Positions 53,851 through 62,990 are shown, numbered from the stretch's first letter. The stretch: 64,000 nucleotides of DNA from Roseiarcus sp963767245 (GCA_963767245.1 CAVYDG010000013.1:310001-374000); one strand, 5' to 3'. The notes: generated from the letters alone by a model not told the origin. Numbers and translations: made by a program.

Positions 53851-55155
53851 ATGATCGAGTTGGAGACAAAAACGAACGTCCAGCCCAAAAATGAACCATC
53901 GGCGCGACCGGCGTTCGCCCACGGAGCCGACGCTCGGGCCGCCGCGGCGCGGGTCGCCCGCGAAAGCTACGGCAAGCTCGTCGCGTATCTCGCGGCCGGC
54001 TCGCGCGATGTGCCGGGCGCCGAGGACGCGCTCGCCGACGCCTTCGCCGCCGCGCTCGCCGTCTGGCCGGTGCAGGGGGTGCCGATGAATCCGGAAGGCT
54101 GGCTGGCGACGGCGGCGCGGCGGCGCCTGATCGACGCCTCGCGCCGGCGCCGCAGCGCGGAAGCGGCGTCGGACGCGCTGACAATGATCGACGCCGATCT
54201 CAAGGAGGCGGCCGAGGCGGCCGCCTCGATCCCCGACCGGCGTCTCGCCCTGATGTTCGCCTGCGCTCATCCAGCGATTGAGGAATCGATCCGTGCGCCC
54301 TTGATGTTGCAGACGATTCTCGGCCTCGACGCGGCGGCGATCGGTTCCGCCTTCCTGGTCTCGCCCGCGGCCATGGGCCAGCGCCTGACCCGCGCCAAGG
54401 CGAAAATCCGTCTTGCCGGCGTGCCGTTCAAGATCCCGGAGCGCGAGGATCTGCCGGAGCGGCTCGGAGTCGCGCTCGAGGCGATCTACGCCGCCTTCTC
54501 GCATGGCTGGGCGGAAGCGTTCTCCGACGATCCGCGCGGGCGCAACCTCGCCGAGGAGGCGATCTGGCTCGGCCGCGTCGTCGTCGCTCTCGCCCCGAAC
54601 GAGCCCGAGGCGATGGGCCTCATGGCGCTCATGCTCTACGCCCACGCCCGGCGCGAGGCGCGCCGCGACGCCAGGGCGCGCTACGTGCCCTTAAGCGAGC
54701 AAGACACGGGAGCGTGGGACGAGGGGGCGATCGAAGAGGCGGAGGGCTTGCTGCGGTCGGCGGGCGCGCTGGGCGCTCCGGGTCGTTTCCAGCTCGAGGC
54801 GGCGGTCCAATCGGTCCACAGCGCGCGGCGGCTGACCGGGACGACCGACTGGAAAGCAATCGCCCTCCTCTACGACACGCTCTTCGCGCTGACCGCTTCG
54901 CCGGTCGTCGCGATCAATCGCGCGGCGGCGGTCGCTCATGTGCAAGGGGCCGCGGCCGGGCTGAAACTGCTGGACGAGGCCGGAGCGGATGGCGGGCTCG
55001 ACGGCTTCGAGCCCTATTGGGTCGTCCGGGCCGATCTTTGCGCCAGACTGGGCGAGGTCGAAGAAGCGCGCCGCGCCTATGCCCTGGCGATCGGCCTGCA
55101 GACCGATCCGGCGGCCCGCGCTTTTCTCATCGAGCGGCTGACGGCGCTGGTGTGA
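53851..55155 (+). CDS. ECF42-type RNA polymerase sigma factor
   Basis: 434 residues. Region 2 covers about 30-85 (ESYGKLVAYLAAGSRDVPGA, DALADAFAAALAVWP) and region 4 about 135-185 (LMLQTILGLDAAAIGSAFLV, MGQRLTRAKAKIR). The long C-terminal part (about 190-430) is a helical, TPR-like extension (ALEAIYAAFSHGWAEAFSDD, SPVVAINRAAAVAHVQGAAA) typical of ECF42 factors. These have no anti-sigma factor and are encoded with DGPF/YciI proteins, as here. The target regulon is unknown. Confidence 0.92.
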   Translation: MIELETKTNVQPKNEPSARPAFAHGADARAAAARVARESYGKLVAYLAAGSRDVPGAEDALADAFAAALAVWPVQGVPMNPEGWLATAARRRLIDASRRRRSAEAASDALTMIDADLKEAAEAAASIPDRRLALMFACAHPAIEESIRAPLMLQTILGLDAAAIGSAFLVSPAAMGQRLTRAKAKIRLAGVPFKIPEREDLPERLGVALEAIYAAFSHGWAEAFSDDPRGRNLAEEAIWLGRVVVALAPNEPEAMGLMALMLYAHARREARRDARARYVPLSEQDTGAWDEGAIEEAEGLLRSAGALGAPGRFQLEAAVQSVHSARRLTGTTDWKAIALLYDTLFALTASPVVAINRAAAVAHVQGAAAGLKLLDEAGADGGLDGFEPYWVVRADLCARLGEVEEARRAYALAIGLQTDPAARAFLIERLTALV

Positions 55156-55221
55156 GCGAACGACCCAAGGCGGACATCGACGAGAAGCCCAGCGAGAAGA
55201 TACATTCGCTCCCGCAAAACG

Positions 55222-56820
55222 ATGGAGGAGCGAGTGGCGCTCGTGCGAGTCAGAAAACGGTTCATTCTGAGCGTCGCGATGAGCTTGTTCGCTCTGCCGG
55301 TCGCCCTGCATCCCGGGCCCGCGCGGGCGGAGAACGACGATCAATCCGCCTGGCCGACGAGGGGATGGCTGACCTCGACGCCGGAAGAGCAAGGCATGGA
55401 TTCGGCGGCGCTCGCCAAGCTTGTCACCTATGGCGCAAGCCACGACTTCGACAGTCTCATCGTCGTGCGTCACGGGCGGATCGTCACAGAGGCCTATTAC
55501 GCGCCCTATACGGGCCAGCTTCAGCACCAGATATTCTCGTCGACCAAAGCGGTCATCGGCACCCTGCTCGGGATGGCCTACAAGGACGGTCTGCTCGACC
55601 GTCTCGACCATCCGGTCCTCGATTTTTTCACCGATCGCCACGTCGCGAATGTCGATGACCGGAAGAAGGCGATCACGGTCCAGAACCTCTTGGACATGAC
55701 CTCCGGAATCGATTGGGAGCAGGGATTCCAAGGGGAACCGGAAATAACGCCCCACGAAATGTATCGAAGCGACAATTGGACCCAGTTCGTTCTGGATCGT
55801 CCCATGGCGCATGCGCCGGGAGAGGTTTTCAACTACGCCAACGGCAACCCGGATCTGGTTTCGGCGATCATCACCAGATTGACCGGCAGGCTCGCTGAAG
55901 ATTACGCGCGGGAAAAGCTGTTTGAGCCACTAGGCATCACCGATTGGCACTGGCAGCGCGAACCCGAAGGCCTCTCGATTGGCGAGGGGATGCTGGCCCT
56001 GCTGCCGCGCGATATGGCGAAGATCGGCTATTTGTATCTGCGCCACGGGCAATGGGAGGGACAGCAATTGCTTCCACCCGGCTGGGCGGATGTCTTGAAT
56101 TACACGCTGGTGAACATGCATGCGTCGAAGGATCCCAATCTGAGCTATTCCAATTTCATGTGGGTATTCCCTGACAAGCACGCTTTCATGGCGAATGGCC
56201 TCCACGGCCAGTTAATCACGGTGTTTCCCGATCTAGACGCGGTCGCGGTGACGACCGCCAGGGAATATGTCCAGCGCGGCGCCCTTATCGATGGCGTTAC
56301 CGCGGCGGCCAAGTCCAACTCGGCGCTCCCGCCGAATCCGGACGCCGCCGAACTGCTAGCCAACGCGATCAAGGACGCCGCGGTCGAGAAGCCGACCCCT
56401 GTTGGCCCGACGCCCGAGCTTACGTCAGCCATTTCAGGAAAGACCTACACTTTTCCCAAGAACGATCTTGGATTGAAGTCAGTGACCCTGTTTCTGACCG
56501 GCCCAAACCCGCGTCTTGAATACGAGTTGGCTTTGACATACCCGCCCAATTCTTCGGCCGCCTACGTCGCGCCGATCGGACTCGATGGCTTCTTTCGCAA
56601 GGGCTCGCCAACGCTCTCCGGCATCAACCCGGGTCACATCCCGGCCCGCAAAGGAACGTGGTTGAACGGGCAGACCTTCGAAGTCGATTTGGAGGATTTG
56701 GGACAGGGCCGCAAGACCAGATACCGGTTCTCATTCGACGGCGCGAAGCTCAATTTTCACCTCACGGCGGAGGAGAGCATGGACGTGTCGGTCGATGGCG
56801 AGCGGAACGATTCGCCGTAG
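55222..56820 (+). CDS. Class C beta-lactamase-like serine hydrolase
   Basis: 532 residues. A signal peptide (RFILSVAMSLFALPVALHPG) precedes the hydrolase domain. The nucleophile motif is FSSTKAVIG (SxxK), the second motif YAN lies in VFNYANGNPDLVSA, and HGQ in NGLHGQLITVFP takes the place of KTG. A beta-rich C-terminal domain (about 380-530) follows. These enzymes are esterases, D-aminopeptidases or penicillin-binding-like proteins, and resistance is not implied. ATG 55222 is itself followed by GGAGGAG, which could serve a GTG start at 55234. It lies 66 bp after the sigma factor gene. Confidence 0.88.
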   Translation: MEERVALVRVRKRFILSVAMSLFALPVALHPGPARAENDDQSAWPTRGWLTSTPEEQGMDSAALAKLVTYGASHDFDSLIVVRHGRIVTEAYYAPYTGQLQHQIFSSTKAVIGTLLGMAYKDGLLDRLDHPVLDFFTDRHVANVDDRKKAITVQNLLDMTSGIDWEQGFQGEPEITPHEMYRSDNWTQFVLDRPMAHAPGEVFNYANGNPDLVSAIITRLTGRLAEDYAREKLFEPLGITDWHWQREPEGLSIGEGMLALLPRDMAKIGYLYLRHGQWEGQQLLPPGWADVLNYTLVNMHASKDPNLSYSNFMWVFPDKHAFMANGLHGQLITVFPDLDAVAVTTAREYVQRGALIDGVTAAAKSNSALPPNPDAAELLANAIKDAAVEKPTPVGPTPELTSAISGKTYTFPKNDLGLKSVTLFLTGPNPRLEYELALTYPPNSSAAYVAPIGLDGFFRKGSPTLSGINPGHIPARKGTWLNGQTFEVDLEDLGQGRKTRYRFSFDGAKLNFHLTAEESMDVSVDGERNDSP

Positions 56821-56836
56821 CGGCCGCGGCCCTTTT

Positions 56837-57400
56837 TTAAGCGACAAGCCGCCAGAGACCCGGATAGGAGCGGACAAATCCGTTCGGGGCGATTTCCAGG
56901 AGCGCCCGATAGGGAACCGTCGGCGCCTCGTACCAATAGGTCGCGTCCCCGCGCCGTTCGTAGGTTTGCGGCAACGCGATCAGCGACACGCTGTCGAGAT
57001 CGAACCACGCGACCGGGAGTTCGGCCTTCTCGCCGCGACGAAGCGACATTCGCCTGAGTTGGAGAACGTTGGTCGCCGGAGTGAAACCGAAGTCGAGATC
57101 GACCAGATGATCGGCGCCTTCGACCTTGACGCCGTCCAACCGCCAACCGTCAAGGTCGCGTAGGATCTCGTGCCGGACAGTCGCGTCGCCAACAATCCCG
57201 CTCAACGTTCCGCGCTTGGTCTCCCAGCGAGCGTCGGTCTCCACCTGGTAAGCGACGGTCGCCGGTCCGCGGTCATGGTCGAACGCGGCCGCGCCCTGAA
57301 GCAGCCAGCCGCGGGCGTGCGGCCGCAGCAGCGCGACGTCGCGCCCCGGGCGGTCGAGGCGTGTCCAGGCCGCGAATTCGGTCAACTCAGCTTCCTGCAA
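56837..57400 (-). CDS. Putative glycolipid-binding domain protein (PF06475-like)
   Basis: 187 residues, all-beta with regular WLLQGAAAFDHDRGPATVAY, WETKRGTLSGIVGDATVRHE and DGWRLDGVKVEGADHLVDLD, a pattern of the glycolipid-binding family. ALPQTYERRGDATYWYEAPT near the end is also conserved. No enzymatic residues are known. It overlaps by 14 bp the 3' end of the epimerase gene and is on the same strand, so both are co-transcribed. Confidence 0.85.
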   Translation of the reverse strand: MQEAELTEFAAWTRLDRPGRDVALLRPHARGWLLQGAAAFDHDRGPATVAYQVETDARWETKRGTLSGIVGDATVRHEILRDLDGWRLDGVKVEGADHLVDLDFGFTPATNVLQLRRMSLRRGEKAELPVAWFDLDSVSLIALPQTYERRGDATYWYEAPTVPYRALLEIAPNGFVRSYPGLWRLVA

Positions 57401-58377
57401 CGGGATAAGGCCCGCGAGCGAACTTCTCGGGATGATATCCCTTCGCGCCGATCAGTTTCGCGAGCGGCCCGCGGATGTCGTCCGTCTCGCGCAGCCGCTC
57501 AACAATCGCGGCGAAATCCCACTTCGGCCGCCAGCCGAGCTCCCGTCGCGCCAGCGCGTTGTCGTAGACGCGCTCGATGCGCGGGAACATGCGCCAGCCA
57601 CGCCGCGCATATTCGTCCTCCCATCCGGGAGCGCGCAGACTGAGGACCGCCGGCGCGTCGGCGCTGAGGCGGGCGCAATCGTCGCGCACGAATGGCGTCG
57701 TCGCGCTGATGACGTATTTGCCGAAGCCGATTTCGGGACGCGCGCTCGGCCGCTGCGAAATGCGCGTCGACGACGTCCTCGATCGCGACCCGGCGAAACA
57801 GATATTCGTTCGTCTTGGAATTGTCGTCGGCGTAGGCGGCGCGCGCTTGCGCGTCGTCGTCCTCCTCGGGAAAGAAGCGCGACGTTCTCAGAACGACCGT
57901 CGCGAGGCCCTCGTTGCGGTGGAACAGGCGACAGAGATCCTCGGCGGCGGTCTTGGTGGCGCCGTAGATGTTCTTCGGGACTGGGACGACGCTTTCGTCG
58001 ATCCAGGCCGCCGGCGCGCCCGGAGGCGGCTTCAGCGCGTCGCCGAAGGCGCTGGTGGTGCTCGTCATGATGAAAGCGCGGACGCCGGCGCGCGTCGCCT
58101 CCTCGAGAAGGACGAGCGTCCCCATGACGTTCGTCTCGACGAACGCCGCCCGCGCATGGGTGGCGACATGGGGTTTATGCAGCGTCGCCGCATGGAGGAC
58201 CGTGTCGACTCCATCCATGCAACGCTTGACGCAGGCGCGGTCGGCGATCGAGCCGACCTCGCTGGTGAACGGCCCGGGAATGATGTCGACACCGACCGCC
58301 GCGCGGCCCGACCCGCGAAGCGTGCGCATCAGCGCTTCGCCGAGATGGCCCGAACTGCCGGTGACGAGAACGGTCAT
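57387..58377 (-). pseudogene. NAD-dependent epimerase/dehydratase, one frameshift
   Basis: The N-terminal piece (58377 to about 57745) has VLVTGSSGHLGEALMRTLRG (NAD motif) and NIYGATKTAAEDLCRLFHR (YxxxK). The frame then shifts near 57739-57745, in a CG repeat, and goes on as RPEIGFGKYVISATTPFVRD, then MFPRIERVYDNALARRELGW, to the stop at 57387. Together it is about 330 residues, a normal length for this family. The substrate is likely a nucleotide sugar or related ketone. The break may well be a sequencing slip. Confidence 0.82.
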
Positions 58378-58459
58378 ACTTCCGCCAACCCTGGTCTTGA
58401 TTGCCGTCGTCTTCTAGGTCAGGGAGGCCGGCGCATCAAACGCGGGGAGGACTCAGCCG

Positions 58460-59104
58460 ATGCTCAAGGTGTGGGGGCGAAAGACATCGTCCAACGTTCA
58501 GGCGGTCATGTGGAGCATCGCCGAACTGGGGCTCCCCCATGAGCGCTATGATGTTGGCCATCGCTTTGGCGGCGTGGACACGCCGGAATTCCTGGCGATG
58601 AATCCGAACGGAACGATCCCGGTTGTGCGCGACGACGACGGCGAGCCGCTGTGGGAGTCCGCCGCGATTCTGCGCTATCTCGCCAACCGCTACGGCCGCG
58701 GCCCCTATTGGCCCGATGATCTCGCCCTGCGGACGCATATCGACAAATGGGCGGAATGGTCGAAGATCAATATTGCGCTCAATTTTTCCGGGCCGATTTT
58801 CTGGCAGGTGGTCCGGACGCCGCGCGCGCGGCGGGACCCCGAAGCGCTCAAACGGGCGATCCTCTATCTCGACCAATATCTCGACATCGCGGAGAAGCAG
58901 CTGGCGAGCGCGCCCTATCTTTGTGGGCCCGACTTCACTTTGGCCGACGTTCAATTCGGCCACCTGCTCTATCGCTATTTCGATCTCCCCATCGAGCGGC
59001 GGGAGCGCGTCAGCCTTTGCGCCTATTACGAAAGGCTGGTCGCCCGTCCCGCATATCGCGAACACGTCATGGTTTCGTACGACGAGCTTCGCGCCATCGA
59101 CTAG
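58460..59104 (+). CDS. Glutathione S-transferase family protein
   Basis: 214 residues. The thioredoxin-like N-terminal domain (VWGRKTSSNVQAVMWSIAEL, NPNGTIPVV, LWESAAILRYLANRY) precedes the helical C-terminal domain (LDQYLDIAEKQLASAPYLCG, DFTLADVQFGHLLYRYFDLP). The catalytic Ser or Tyr is probably in the TSSN stretch. It may detoxify electrophiles or act in dehalogenation or isomerisation. It is divergent from the epimerase gene and read rightward. Confidence 0.92.
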   Translation: MLKVWGRKTSSNVQAVMWSIAELGLPHERYDVGHRFGGVDTPEFLAMNPNGTIPVVRDDDGEPLWESAAILRYLANRYGRGPYWPDDLALRTHIDKWAEWSKINIALNFSGPIFWQVVRTPRARRDPEALKRAILYLDQYLDIAEKQLASAPYLCGPDFTLADVQFGHLLYRYFDLPIERRERVSLCAYYERLVARPAYREHVMVSYDELRAID

Positions 59105-59134
59105 AGCGGGAAGATTTGAGGTCGACTGGCGCCG

Positions 59135-59165
59135 GTCATTGCGAGCGAAGCGAAGCAATCCATGA
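59135..59165. repeat. Left half-copy of the MITE-like repeat
   Basis: GTCATTGCGAGCGAAGCGAA, then GCAATCCATG, matches the arm of the inverted repeat at 52911-53030. The matching right half (GGCTCCTCGCAATGAC) lies at about 60617-60642, after the IS110-family element, so the element appears to have entered a copy of this repeat. Confidence 0.75.
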
Positions 59166-59201
59166 GAACGTCGAGCGCCTTACGATCCCTGGATTGTTGG
59201 G

Positions 59202-60574
59202 GTGGACGGCCCCTGAGCGGCATCTGTGTGCCATGATGAGGTTTGTCGAGACTTCATCAGAGAGGAGCCGTCCGTGGACCAGATTATCCGCATTGGCATG
59301 GATACGTCGAAGCGTTTCTTTCAGTTGCATGGCGTCGATGGGGAAGGTCGGCCCGTGCTGCGCCGCCAGCTGACGCGCGCCCAGGTGTTGCCGTTCTTCG
59401 AGAAGCTGGCGCCGACCTTTGTGGCGATGGAGGCGTGCGGGGCGGCGCATCATTGGGCGCGCGTATTGACGCGGCTCGGGCATGAGGCGCGTCTGATCGC
59501 GCCGCAGCTCGCCAAGCCCTATGTGGCGCGCGGCAAGAACGATGCGGCGGATGCGGCGGCGCTGTGCGAGGCGGCAAGCCGGCCGCATATGCGCTTCGTG
59601 CCGGCGAAATCGATGGATGAGCAAGCAGCTCTGATGCTGGCTGGTCAGCGGGAGCGGCTGGTTCGGCAGCGCACGCAGCTTGTGAATACGATCCGCGGTC
59701 ATGGGGCCGAGTTCGGCCTCATCGCCGCCAAGGGCCCGGCGGGGATTGGCCCGCTGCTCGAGCGCCTTGCCCGGGCTGATATCCCGGCGCTGGCGCGCGA
59801 GCTCTTCGCCGAACTGCGGGAAGAGCATGCGGCGCTGTGCGGTCGGATCGCGGCGCTCGACCGGCGCCTGCGCGGCTGGCGCAACGCCAACGAGACGGCG
59901 CGGCGCCTCGAAGCGATTCCGGGGATTGGTCCGTTGATCGCCTCGCTTCTGGTGATGAAGGCGCCGGACCCGCATCTCTTCAAGTCGGGGCGCGACTTCG
60001 CCGCCTGGCTCGGGCTGACGCGGCGCGACCATTCGACGGCCGGCAAGGCGCGGCCGGGGCGGATCACCCGCGCCGGCGATCCGATGCTGCGCAGCCTGCT
60101 CGTGGTCGGGGCGACCGCGGTGATCTGGCGGACGCGCCGGGGCGCGGCGAAAAACCCGTCCGGCTGGCTTGAAGCGCTCATCGAGCGCAAGCCCGCCAAG
60201 CTCGCGGCGGTGGCGCTCGCCAACAAGATGGCGCGGATCGCCTGGAAGCTGATGGCGAGCGGCGAGCGCTACGCCGGCGGCGACGTGGCCGTCGTGGCCG
60301 CCTGACGAGATCGGCGGGCTCGAAACGACGTCCGGGCTCGCCGCGCCGACCTTGCAAGAGACGGGGAGATGGATGGGATCGTTCGATCCGCAACGGGAGA
60401 TAAACCGCACGAAGCAACGGCCTTTGAGGTCGCTGGGATTGTTTGGATCTCCCGCCCGCGGAAACCATCTTGGCCAGCAGCCTTCGCTGCACAAACAGGC
60501 CGGACACATGCACGCAAGCGAACGCACCCCAGAAAAATCCTCCCGCCACACCTTGCAAGCGAGGGGCCATCCAC
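59202..60574 (+). mobile_element. IS110-family element, IS1111 type
   Basis: The outermost clear pair is GTGGACGGCCCCT at 59202-59214 and AGGGGCCATCCAC at 60562-60574, an imperfect 13-bp inverted repeat. Subterminal inverted repeats of this size are a feature of the IS1111 group. The true ends lie some bases outside and cannot be fixed here. One transposase gene is present, followed by about 250 bp of non-coding sequence. Confidence 0.8.
59274..60305 (+). CDS. IS110-family (IS1111) transposase, DEDD type
   Basis: 343 residues from GTG 59274, which has GAGGAG a few bases upstream. The RuvC-like DEDD domain shows IRIGMDTSKRFFQLHG (Asp), FVAMEACGAAHHWAR (Glu) and KNDAADAAALCEAA (Asp, Asp). The C-terminal domain has LEAIPGIGPLIASLLV (helix-hairpin-helix) and LTRRDHSTAGKARPGRITRA with the conserved Ser region. 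The gene is intact. Members of this family use a guide (bridge or seek) RNA encoded in the element's non-coding part. Confidence 0.93.
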   Translation: MDQIIRIGMDTSKRFFQLHGVDGEGRPVLRRQLTRAQVLPFFEKLAPTFVAMEACGAAHHWARVLTRLGHEARLIAPQLAKPYVARGKNDAADAAALCEAASRPHMRFVPAKSMDEQAALMLAGQRERLVRQRTQLVNTIRGHGAEFGLIAAKGPAGIGPLLERLARADIPALARELFAELREEHAALCGRIAALDRRLRGWRNANETARRLEAIPGIGPLIASLLVMKAPDPHLFKSGRDFAAWLGLTRRDHSTAGKARPGRITRAGDPMLRSLLVVGATAVIWRTRRGAAKNPSGWLEALIERKPAKLAAVALANKMARIAWKLMASGERYAGGDVAVVAA

Positions 60575-60616
60575 ACATGCTTCGTCGCCATAGCCCGTCG
60601 AGAGACGGGCGTCTTC

Positions 60617-60642
60617 GACGCCCTACGGCTCCTCGCAATGAC
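60617..60642. repeat. Right half-copy of the MITE-like repeat
   Basis: CGCCCTACGGCTCCTCGCAA, then TGAC, matches the outer end of the arm at 52911-53030 (inverted). A small hairpin (CCCGTCGAGAGACGGG) lies just before it. With the left half at 59135 it brackets the IS110-family element. Confidence 0.7.
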
Positions 60643-60726
60643 GACTGGGTTCGACCTGATTGCATCATGCTTATCGCGGATTGATGGGGATGGAGAAGGC
60701 CGGGCGCTACCCCGGCCTCTGCGGCG

Positions 60727-60921
60727 CTACTTCTGCGATGAGCTTTTCGCGTGAGCCGTCTCGGTGGCCCCGCTGGCGACCTTGGAGTGCTTCTGGGCCT
60801 CCATCGCGTGCTCGTTGCCCTTCGAGTGGTCGTTCTTGCCGTGAAATTCTGCGGCGGCGCGATGCGACTTGGCTGCGCTCTCGTGGTGTTCGGCCGCCTT
60901 GGTGTGTGCTTGATTGGGCAT
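60727..60921 (-). CDS. Small His/Ala/Lys-rich protein
   Basis: 64 residues from ATG 60921 (MPNQAHTKAAEHHESAAKSH). The N-terminal half consists of imperfect repeats of a KAAEHHESAAKSHRAAAEFH type; the C-terminal half is Lys/Ala/Ser-rich (AMEAQKHSKVASGATETAHA). It should be helical and basic, rather like small histone-H1-like or stress proteins of alphaproteobacteria. GAGGCTCAC precedes the ATG. Function is unknown. A longer ORF starting at 60972 lacks support. Confidence 0.7.
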   Translation of the reverse strand: MPNQAHTKAAEHHESAAKSHRAAAEFHGKNDHSKGNEHAMEAQKHSKVASGATETAHAKSSSQK

Positions 60922-61092
60922 GTGAGCCTCCGTTTGTCCGGGGAATTTCCGGTTCGCCACCAGCAGCCTCAATAGTGTTCATAGCAAGTGCATCTGTTGT
61001 TTTTAATAAGTGGAATTGATTGTCGAGCGAGTTTTATCGCGACAAAGGAAATTATCCTTGCAAATCAGGCCGCGTTGGCGCATAATAAAATC

Positions 61093-61290
61093 ATGACATA
61101 CACTGCCGGATTCACCACCGACGTCGTAAAAGATATTGGGAACCCCAATCGCTTTCGCTGGAATATTTATGACAATGAGAAGGTTCGGGACAAATCCTTT
61201 TATTCCTTTGCGACAAAGCGCGAAGCCCAAACCGATGCGGATAAGTTCGTCCAAAAACTCAACGCGGTTTGGCCGGCCGCAAAAGAATAG
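61093..61290 (+). CDS. Small hypothetical protein, lower GC than surroundings
   Basis: 65 residues, MTYTAGFTTDVVKDIGNPNR, RFRWNIYDNEKVRDKSFYSF, ATKREAQTDADKFVQKLNAV. It is hydrophilic with aromatic residues and looks folded. The base composition of 61000-61220 is clearly less GC-rich than neighbouring genes, so recent acquisition is possible. No family was recognised. Confidence 0.6.
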   Translation: MTYTAGFTTDVVKDIGNPNRFRWNIYDNEKVRDKSFYSFATKREAQTDADKFVQKLNAVWPAAKE

Positions 61291-61397
61291 AAAGCCAGCC
61301 AGTTCGGCCCGTCGCCCAGGTTATTTGAATCCGCGGGTCGACGGAGCAACAAACCGGGCGTAAGAGCGCGCGGCAAGCCGCCCAGGAGATCCCAAGC

Positions 61398-61814
61398 ATG
61401 GACACGTCAAGTCCGATCGAACGGGCCGCAGGGATAGTGGCGGCGTTCGTCGCCAATAACCCCTTGCCAAAGAGCGAACTGCCCTCGCTGATTCATTCGG
61501 TGCACGCGACTGTGACAAGGCTCGCCAGCGAGCGGAATGGCGCGCCGCTCCAAATCGAGCAGAAGGCGCCCGCGGCGCCAATTCGTAAATCGATCACGCC
61601 GGAATTCTTGATCTGTCTCGAAGACGGCAAGCGATTCAAGTCGATGCGGGGTCATCTGAGGGGGCTGGGCATTACGCCGAGCCAATACCGCGAGAAATGG
61701 AACCTGCCGGCTGACTATCCGATGGTCGCTCCCAATTATTCGGCGCAGAGGTCGGCGATGGCGAAAAAGAGCGGATTCGGCCGGACTCGTTCGGCGCGCT
61801 CCGTCAAGCCATAG
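61398..61814 (+). CDS. MucR/Ros-family transcriptional regulator
   Basis: 138 residues. The Ros/MucR zinc-finger domain occupies about residues 70-125: SITPEFLICLEDGKRFKSMR, GHLRGLGITPSQYREKWNLP, then DYPMVAPNYSAQRSAMAKKS. As in MucR, a Cys, Asp and His are available for zinc. In rhizobia these proteins repress exopolysaccharide, motility and cell-cycle genes by binding T-rich DNA. The gene seems to be alone. ATG 61398 has no strong ribosome binding site. Confidence 0.92.
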   Translation: MDTSSPIERAAGIVAAFVANNPLPKSELPSLIHSVHATVTRLASERNGAPLQIEQKAPAAPIRKSITPEFLICLEDGKRFKSMRGHLRGLGITPSQYREKWNLPADYPMVAPNYSAQRSAMAKKSGFGRTRSARSVKP

Positions 61815-61874
61815 GCGCCCCGCATTCTCTGCAGCGCGCTCGCGATCCAGCCGCCGCGGCGCGCTGCAGCATCC

Positions 61875-62990
61875 TCACAACTGCTCGAAGCCGATCTTGC
61901 CGTCTTCGCCCTTCTTCCACACGTACCAGACGTAATCGACGGTCGTGCGGTCGCCTTTCTTGTCGTAGGAAATGTCGCCGATGACGGTGTGGAACGGCAT
62001 GCCCGAATGCATGACCGCGGCCACTTTCTTCGGGTCGAGCGAGTTCGCCTTTTCGGCCGCCTGCTTGATGATCTGGACGGCGGCGTAGGAATAGAGGGTA
62101 TAGCCCTGCGGGTCGAAGCCCTTGGCCTTGAACGCTTCGACCGCGTCCTTGGCGTTCGGGTTCTTGCGCGGCTCGGGGCCGAAGGTCATCAGCGTCCCCT
62201 CAACGCCCGGACCGCCGATGGCCGCGAACTCGCTGTCGGTGATGCCGTCGCCGGAGATCATGATGGTTTTCATGCCCTGGTCGCGCATCTGCCTTACGAG
62301 GAGGCCGCCTTCGATGTGCAGGCCGCCCCACATCAGGTAGTCGGCGCCGGACTGCTTGATCTTGGAGACAATCGCCGAATAGTCCTTTTCCCCCGCGTTG
62401 ACGCCCTGGTAGAGGACCTCCTTGACTCCGAACTTGTGCATGTTGGCGAGCGCTGCGTCCGCAAGGCCCTTGCCGTAGGTCGTCTTGTCGTGGATGACCG
62501 CGATCTTCTTGCCCTTGAGCTGGTCGCGCGCGTATTCGGCCCAGACCATGCCTTGCTGATCGTCGCGGCCGCAGGTGCGGAACGAGTTCCATAGCTTTCG
62601 GTCGGTGACTTTCGGATTGGTCGCCGCCGGGGTGATGAGCAGAACGCCGTGTTCCGCATAGACATTGGAAGCGGGAATCGTCACCCCGGAATTGAAATGG
62701 CCGACCACAAACTGGACCCCGTCGCCGATGAATTTGTTGGCGATCGACACGCCCTGCTTGGGATCGGACGCGTCGTCGCCCAGGTCGACGTCAATCTGTT
62801 GCCCGAGGATGCCTCCCGCCTCGTTGATGTCCGCGGCCGCCTGCCGGACGCCCCGGGTCAGTTGCGCCCCGAAGGCCGCGCTGGCGCCAGTGATCGGCGC
62901 GCCGACCCCGATTTTGATCTCCGCCTGCGCCGCTCCCGCGAACCACAGGGACAAAGCGACGGACATGGACTTCAGAACGCCGGCCCCCAT
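61875..62990 (-). CDS. Branched-chain amino acid ABC transporter binding protein (LivK-type, copy 1)
   Basis: 371 residues from ATG 62990, which has AGGGGG at the right distance. The signal peptide is VLKSMSVALSLWFAGAAQA. The mature protein has the two-lobed LivK fold: EIKIGVGAPITGASAAFGAQ, FVVGHFNSGVTIPASNVYAE, DDQQGMVWAEYARDQLKGKK and AVIHDKTTYGKGLADAAL. Ligands include Leu/Ile/Val or related compounds; no membrane or ATPase subunit is encoded here. The 3' 253 bp are identical to those of copy 2. Confidence 0.92.
   Translation of the reverse strand: MGAGVLKSMSVALSLWFAGAAQAEIKIGVGAPITGASAAFGAQLTRGVRQAAADINEAGGILGQQIDVDLGDDASDPKQGVSIANKFIGDGVQFVVGHFNSGVTIPASNVYAEHGVLLITPAATNPKVTDRKLWNSFRTCGRDDQQGMVWAEYARDQLKGKKIAVIHDKTTYGKGLADAALANMHKFGVKEVLYQGVNAGEKDYSAIVSKIKQSGADYLMWGGLHIEGGLLVRQMRDQGMKTIMISGDGITDSEFAAIGGPGVEGTLMTFGPEPRKNPNAKDAVEAFKAKGFDPQGYTLYSYAAVQIIKQAAEKANSLDPKKVAAVMHSGMPFHTVIGDISYDKKGDRTTVDYVWYVWKKGEDGKIGFEQL

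Noticed and set aside
55222..56820. Antibiotic-resistance beta-lactamase
   Set aside because: The SxxK and YxN motifs are shared with many esterases and peptidases; the KTG-equivalent is HGQ and the C-terminal domain is not that of AmpC.
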